The notes beneath the pieces were generated by a model that saw only the letters and a list, made by a program, of their open reading frames with translations, searched no databases and was not told the DNA's origin. The position numbers and the translations under genes are program-made. A stretch of DNA of 64,000 nucleotides from Paenibacillus sp. URB8-2 (GTDB taxonomy: Bacteria > Bacillota > Bacilli > Paenibacillales > Paenibacillaceae): assembly GCF_013393385.1 (NCBI RefSeq), contig NZ_AP023239.1:4898001-4962000 (forward strand), read 5' to 3'. Shown in pieces: positions 61,112 to 64,000 of the stretch; positions within the stretch are counted from its first letter, which is position 1, and each line of letters starts with the position of its first letter.

Positions 61112-62575
61112 TTAATTTGTGTCATTCAAATCACTTGGTTCTGCCTTTTTTGTTAAAATACCAAGGCCTTCCCACGGTTCCGGATGATCACTCATAACTA
61201 ACGCTTGAACATGTCCCCCACCATGTTCGTCAGGAACCTTCATAATAGTGATTCTGTTAGCAAAATCACCTTGAGTAATTAATCCATGTTCCCCTTTTAT
61301 TTTGAACATTTGGTCACTTTGGATTTCTATTATCCCTCTAACTTCGTAAAAATAGTTAATATAGTATTCATTTCTAAAATCCCCCATGAAACTATCATAT
61401 AATAATTTCATAAAATATTTTCGGTTATGTTCTTCGATCCTACTATCATTTAATCCTTGCCGGTAATAACCTGATATCGTTTCCTCTGGATAAAGCGACA
61501 TAGAGAATGCGGATGGAGATAATTTTATCAATTTCATAATTGCACTTCTTTCTTCTGAAGAAAAACGCATACCAAATTGAATTTCCTCTAACCTATTGAT
61601 AAGATCATCATTAATACAACTGTCATAAAATTCGCAGCCAACTGCTTGAATAAAAATAAAATCTTCCGATAGAAAAAATCGAAAAAAATCAATAATTAAG
61701 TCATTAAAACTATTTACAATGCATACATTAGAGCCTTTACATTCTATAAAACCTAAGAGTAATAATTCGTTTATACTATGGAGTATTTCTTCACTAGATA
61801 TATCACTAATACCAAAATAAAACTCTATAAGTTCTTCAATTTTCATACATCCATTATTAATCATGATTCCAGACAAGACAGCTTTTTTGGTATACAAGAA
61901 TCTTAGTGCTGCTTGATTTTCTTTCAAGATGTCTACGTATTTACCATATGCATTTGAACTTTCAATTAATGAACTAATAATTAATGCAGTTTCTTCAATT
62001 AAAAAATCACCTAAAGAGTTAAGCAGAGTATATTCATCATTGTTAAAAACAACAATCCAATAAACATCATTATCGTAATAGCAAATATCCGTCATTCTTA
62101 TCATTTTATTTGTTAGTCTTTTTATTTTTCCATTTATATCATTTAAATTGCCCAGGTTGTACATCTGAGTAACTGCTTCGTTCAAAGTCTCACCAGTAAC
62201 TAATATGATATTGGAGCGATTTTTTCTTATTTCTTCATAGTTCCCTTTTACATTACCATTAACACCAGATAAAGCAATAAAGCAGCCATAAACTTCTTCC
62301 TTACTTGATTCTTCCACAAACACTTTACCTAAAAACTTCAACCAACTTGATGTATCTAATGGAGTTTTATATGCCTTGCATTCACAAATCAATCTTCTAG
62401 TTATGTTCATACCAATATTAGGTATTTTGAAATCTGCAACTACATCAATCTCTTCCCCACCCGGGCCAATATAATTAGTTGTTATATTTTGATAATTTAA
62501 GTGAATCAATATTCTTTTAGTTAGTTCCTCTAATTGCTTTCCCTTATCATCATTTGATTTACCTAAAATAAACAT
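61112..62575 (-). CDS. Restriction endonuclease-like (PD-(D/E)XK) protein in attC-like array
   Basis: The 487-residue protein has an N-terminal nuclease-type core: GKQLEELTKRILIHLNY at 12-28, D44 in GEEIDVVAD, and E65-C-K67 in LICECKAYKTPLD, the Mrr-like D...ExK arrangement. The middle and C-terminal parts (helical, ~400 residues) are unknown. A defence or DNA-processing role is plausible but not shown. ATG follows AAGGTGAG at seven bases. The gene is AT-rich, on the minus strand, and flanked by attC-like elements 1 and 2. Confidence 0.65.
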   Translation of the reverse strand: MFILGKSNDDKGKQLEELTKRILIHLNYQNITTNYIGPGGEEIDVVADFKIPNIGMNITRRLICECKAYKTPLDTSSWLKFLGKVFVEESSKEEVYGCFIALSGVNGNVKGNYEEIRKNRSNIILVTGETLNEAVTQMYNLGNLNDINGKIKRLTNKMIRMTDICYYDNDVYWIVVFNNDEYTLLNSLGDFLIEETALIISSLIESSNAYGKYVDILKENQAALRFLYTKKAVLSGIMINNGCMKIEELIEFYFGISDISSEEILHSINELLLLGFIECKGSNVCIVNSFNDLIIDFFRFFLSEDFIFIQAVGCEFYDSCINDDLINRLEEIQFGMRFSSEERSAIMKLIKLSPSAFSMSLYPEETISGYYRQGLNDSRIEEHNRKYFMKLLYDSFMGDFRNEYYINYFYEVRGIIEIQSDQMFKIKGEHGLITQGDFANRITIMKVPDEHGGGHVQALVMSDHPEPWEGLGILTKKAEPSDLNDTN

Positions 62576-62652
62576 TCAGTAACTCACCTTCTACCTAAAA
62601 GTAGTATTTATATTGTTTATTTGATTTTGAAAACGAATTGCAATTGTGTCAG

Positions 62653-62866
62653 ACAACGTTCTTGTATTCACGACGTCGAAAGTCTTAAGTTGGTAGATTG
62701 ATCAAGCGAAGCGACCCGTTCGCCGGGCGGCTCAGCCACTTAGCCTTGCAGATGTGTCCACCAGAATCCGCTTCTCTGACTACTGATTTACCTTCTATCG
62801 ATTCTACTTCTTACCCTTCGGGGAACCAAGCGGCGAATGCTGAGATGCGTAAAAACGGTGTTAGAT
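62653..62866 (-). repeat. attC-like element 2
   Basis: The 214-bp element begins on the plus strand with AACGTTCTTGTATTCACG (62655-62672), as in the other two, and ends GGTGTTAGAT. On the minus strand the outer ATCTAAC matches RYYYAAC. The inner L''-type arm is degenerate here (no GTGAATA on that side). The interval 62867-63042, up to element 3, holds no credible gene. Confidence 0.5.
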
Positions 62867-63042
62867 GTTGTTCTTGGAGTGGCCACTTTGAGACTGCATT
62901 CCACCTTCTAATCAGTCCGTTTCCGTAAAGGAAATATTTTACCTACAGAGCTGTCGAGCTCAACCATTGAAAATCCGTAAAGGATTAACCTCTTCCGTCT
63001 AGTCCTTACCATTCTTATACGTTCTTTCCCACCAGGAATTGC

Positions 63043-63230
63043 ACTTAACGTTCTTGTATTCACGACGCCCCACCACCTTAAGTCCCGGAGGGACGGCCGC
63101 GATGCGGTTAGGTGGTGCGGGTGTATCCGGCTGAATTACTTCCCCGCTACTGAAATGCCTCATCGAATCCACTTCTAACTTCTGCCGGACCGAGTGGCGA
63201 ATGCCCCGAAGCGTGAATATGGTGTTAGCT
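63043..63230 (-). repeat. attC-like element 3, overlapping the stop codon of the next gene
   Basis: The 188-bp element reads AACGTTCTTGTATTCACG at 63047-63064 and CGTGAATATGGTGTTAGCT at 63212-63230. On the minus strand GTTAAGT fits GTTRRRY and AGCTAAC is one base from RYYYAAC. The TAA of AGCTAAC is the stop codon of the upstream gene, as is usual in integron cassettes. A large GC-rich hairpin (CCACCACCT / AGGTGGTG) lies inside. Confidence 0.55.
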
Positions 63231-64000
63231 GAAGTTCCATTCTTCCTCGAAGAACTTGCAAATTGTTATTTCATTATCAGTGATCTCCAAAAATTCTTTT
63301 GATTTACTATGGTAAACTTTTGGGTAAAATATTTTATCTTTAAAAAGTAACTTTCCATTCGAGATATCATAAACTCGAAAGCCTATAACTTGAGAGGAAC
63401 AATATAAAAGTTTATCGAAAAATAATATGCCATTACAAATTTCAAATTCATTCAATAAACTTCCATCACAAACATCAAAGATTCTAAAAAGTAATTCTTT
63501 CGGTATATTTATGAGATCTTCATCGTCATAAAAACTTGAATCGATTTTCCCCATTATTCCAACGGTGGTATTACTAAGCCAACAAATTGGATCATTCCAG
63601 TCTTCCTTACCCCACCATATTTGTTTCTTACTTTCTCCATCTTCGGATTCCCAACAATTATTTGTAATTCATTGTTTTATATTCCATGCTGTCACAGAAC
63701 CATGGGGGTGCCATTCCCAACCATTCTCCACAACCCATTCGTTATTAGTAGAAACTAATAGTTGCCCATGAAAATAATCCAAATAATGTTCATCACAATT
63801 GGGTTGATTATCTATCATGTGAAATTCAGGATCTACTCTGGAGGTTAATAACTCACCAGTTAGTGGATTTGAAATATCAAGCCTATTCCATTTCGCTCCA
63901 TGAATTAAAAGTATTTGATTATCATCATTCGTATAAAGGAAACTGGAAATATTGTTTGATTGAAATGATAATCATCTCTGCTAAATCGTATGACTATCTT
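63225..64000 (-). pseudogene. Decayed gene of unknown function, possibly beta-propeller-like (5' part outside window)
   Basis: One reading frame can be followed from about 63955 to the stop at 63225. It carries repeating short beta-type segments (LLIHGAKWNRLDISNPLTGE, YFHGQLLVSTNNEWVVENGW, RVYDISNGKLLFKD) and is interrupted by an in-frame TGA at 63669-63671 (after AWNIKQ, before ITNNCWES). Near 63960 the frame also seems to shift (RFSRDDYHF in another frame). The last 109 codons after an ATG at 63554 could still be expressed. The stop codon lies inside attC-like element 3. Family not recognised. Confidence 0.6.

Noticed and set aside
62698..62928. 76-residue plus-strand frame across attC-like element 2
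   Set aside because: It follows the conserved repeat sequence, runs against the direction of the other genes and lacks a ribosome site.
60953..63230. CRISPR array from three repeats in the right-hand island
   Set aside because: The repeats are 120-215 bp, partly divergent, palindromic-ended and spaced by genes; they are not short regular direct repeats with spacers.

Overview
The window looks like a chromosome segment of a spore-forming Paenibacillus-type Firmicute. The evidence is strong AGGAGG-type ribosome sites, many TTG/GTG starts with good Shine-Dalgarno sequences, a GerA/GerB/GerC germination receptor, a seven-function Mrp antiporter operon, a XpaC/TelA-type module, and moderately high GC through most of the window. 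The last ~4 kb is clearly more AT-rich. No rRNA, tRNA or CRISPR array was seen.

Left region (1-7.8 kb, minus strand): a promoter and hairpin leader drive metK, followed by nitrogenase-like H, D and K subunits and an unusual radical SAM protein. Downstream is a second promoter with its own leader terminator, feeding a sulfonate/nitrate/taurine-type ABC importer that runs off the left edge. The set resembles group IV nitrogenase-like reductases such as methylthio-alkane reductase, but its substrate cannot be read from sequence. A near-identical 16-bp TGTGA-N6-TCAYA dyad sits in both leaders.

8-24 kb: mostly stand-alone housekeeping and accessory genes (phosphotransferase, FAH-family hydrolase, HAD phosphatase, luciferase-like monooxygenase, cell-wall amidase, NamA-type ene-reductase), a divergently arranged germinant receptor, and a LacI regulator with a GH94-like phosphorylase sharing three copies of one operator.

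25-36 kb: a ten-gene minus-strand catabolic/import operon (DapA-like lyase, aminotransferase, M20 deacylase, SDR-like protein, creatinase-like M24 hydrolase, nitrilase-family amidase, amino-acid ABC importer, GntR regulator) with a divergent enolase-superfamily gene and duplicated operators between them. It probably takes up and breaks down an N-substituted or cyclic amino-acid derivative.

36-51 kb: a three-gene XpaC-like/vWA/TelA module, a VOC protein, an ABC-2 exporter, a frameshifted KtrB-type potassium channel subunit, and the Mrp Na+/H+ antiporter operon (MrpA and MrpB fused) with a UspA-domain gene at its head.

51-59 kb: acyltransferase, LysM/beta-propeller protein, a radical SAM plus aminotransferase pair, small accessory genes, a twice-frameshifted methyltransferase and an IS630 remnant.

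59-64 kb: an AT-rich island in which single minus-strand genes (GIY-YIG-like protein, PD-(D/E)XK nuclease-like protein, a decayed repeat protein) are separated by three related 120-215 bp elements. Their ends resemble integron attC sites. No integrase is visible. This and the nitrogenase-like operon are the two most interesting parts of the window.
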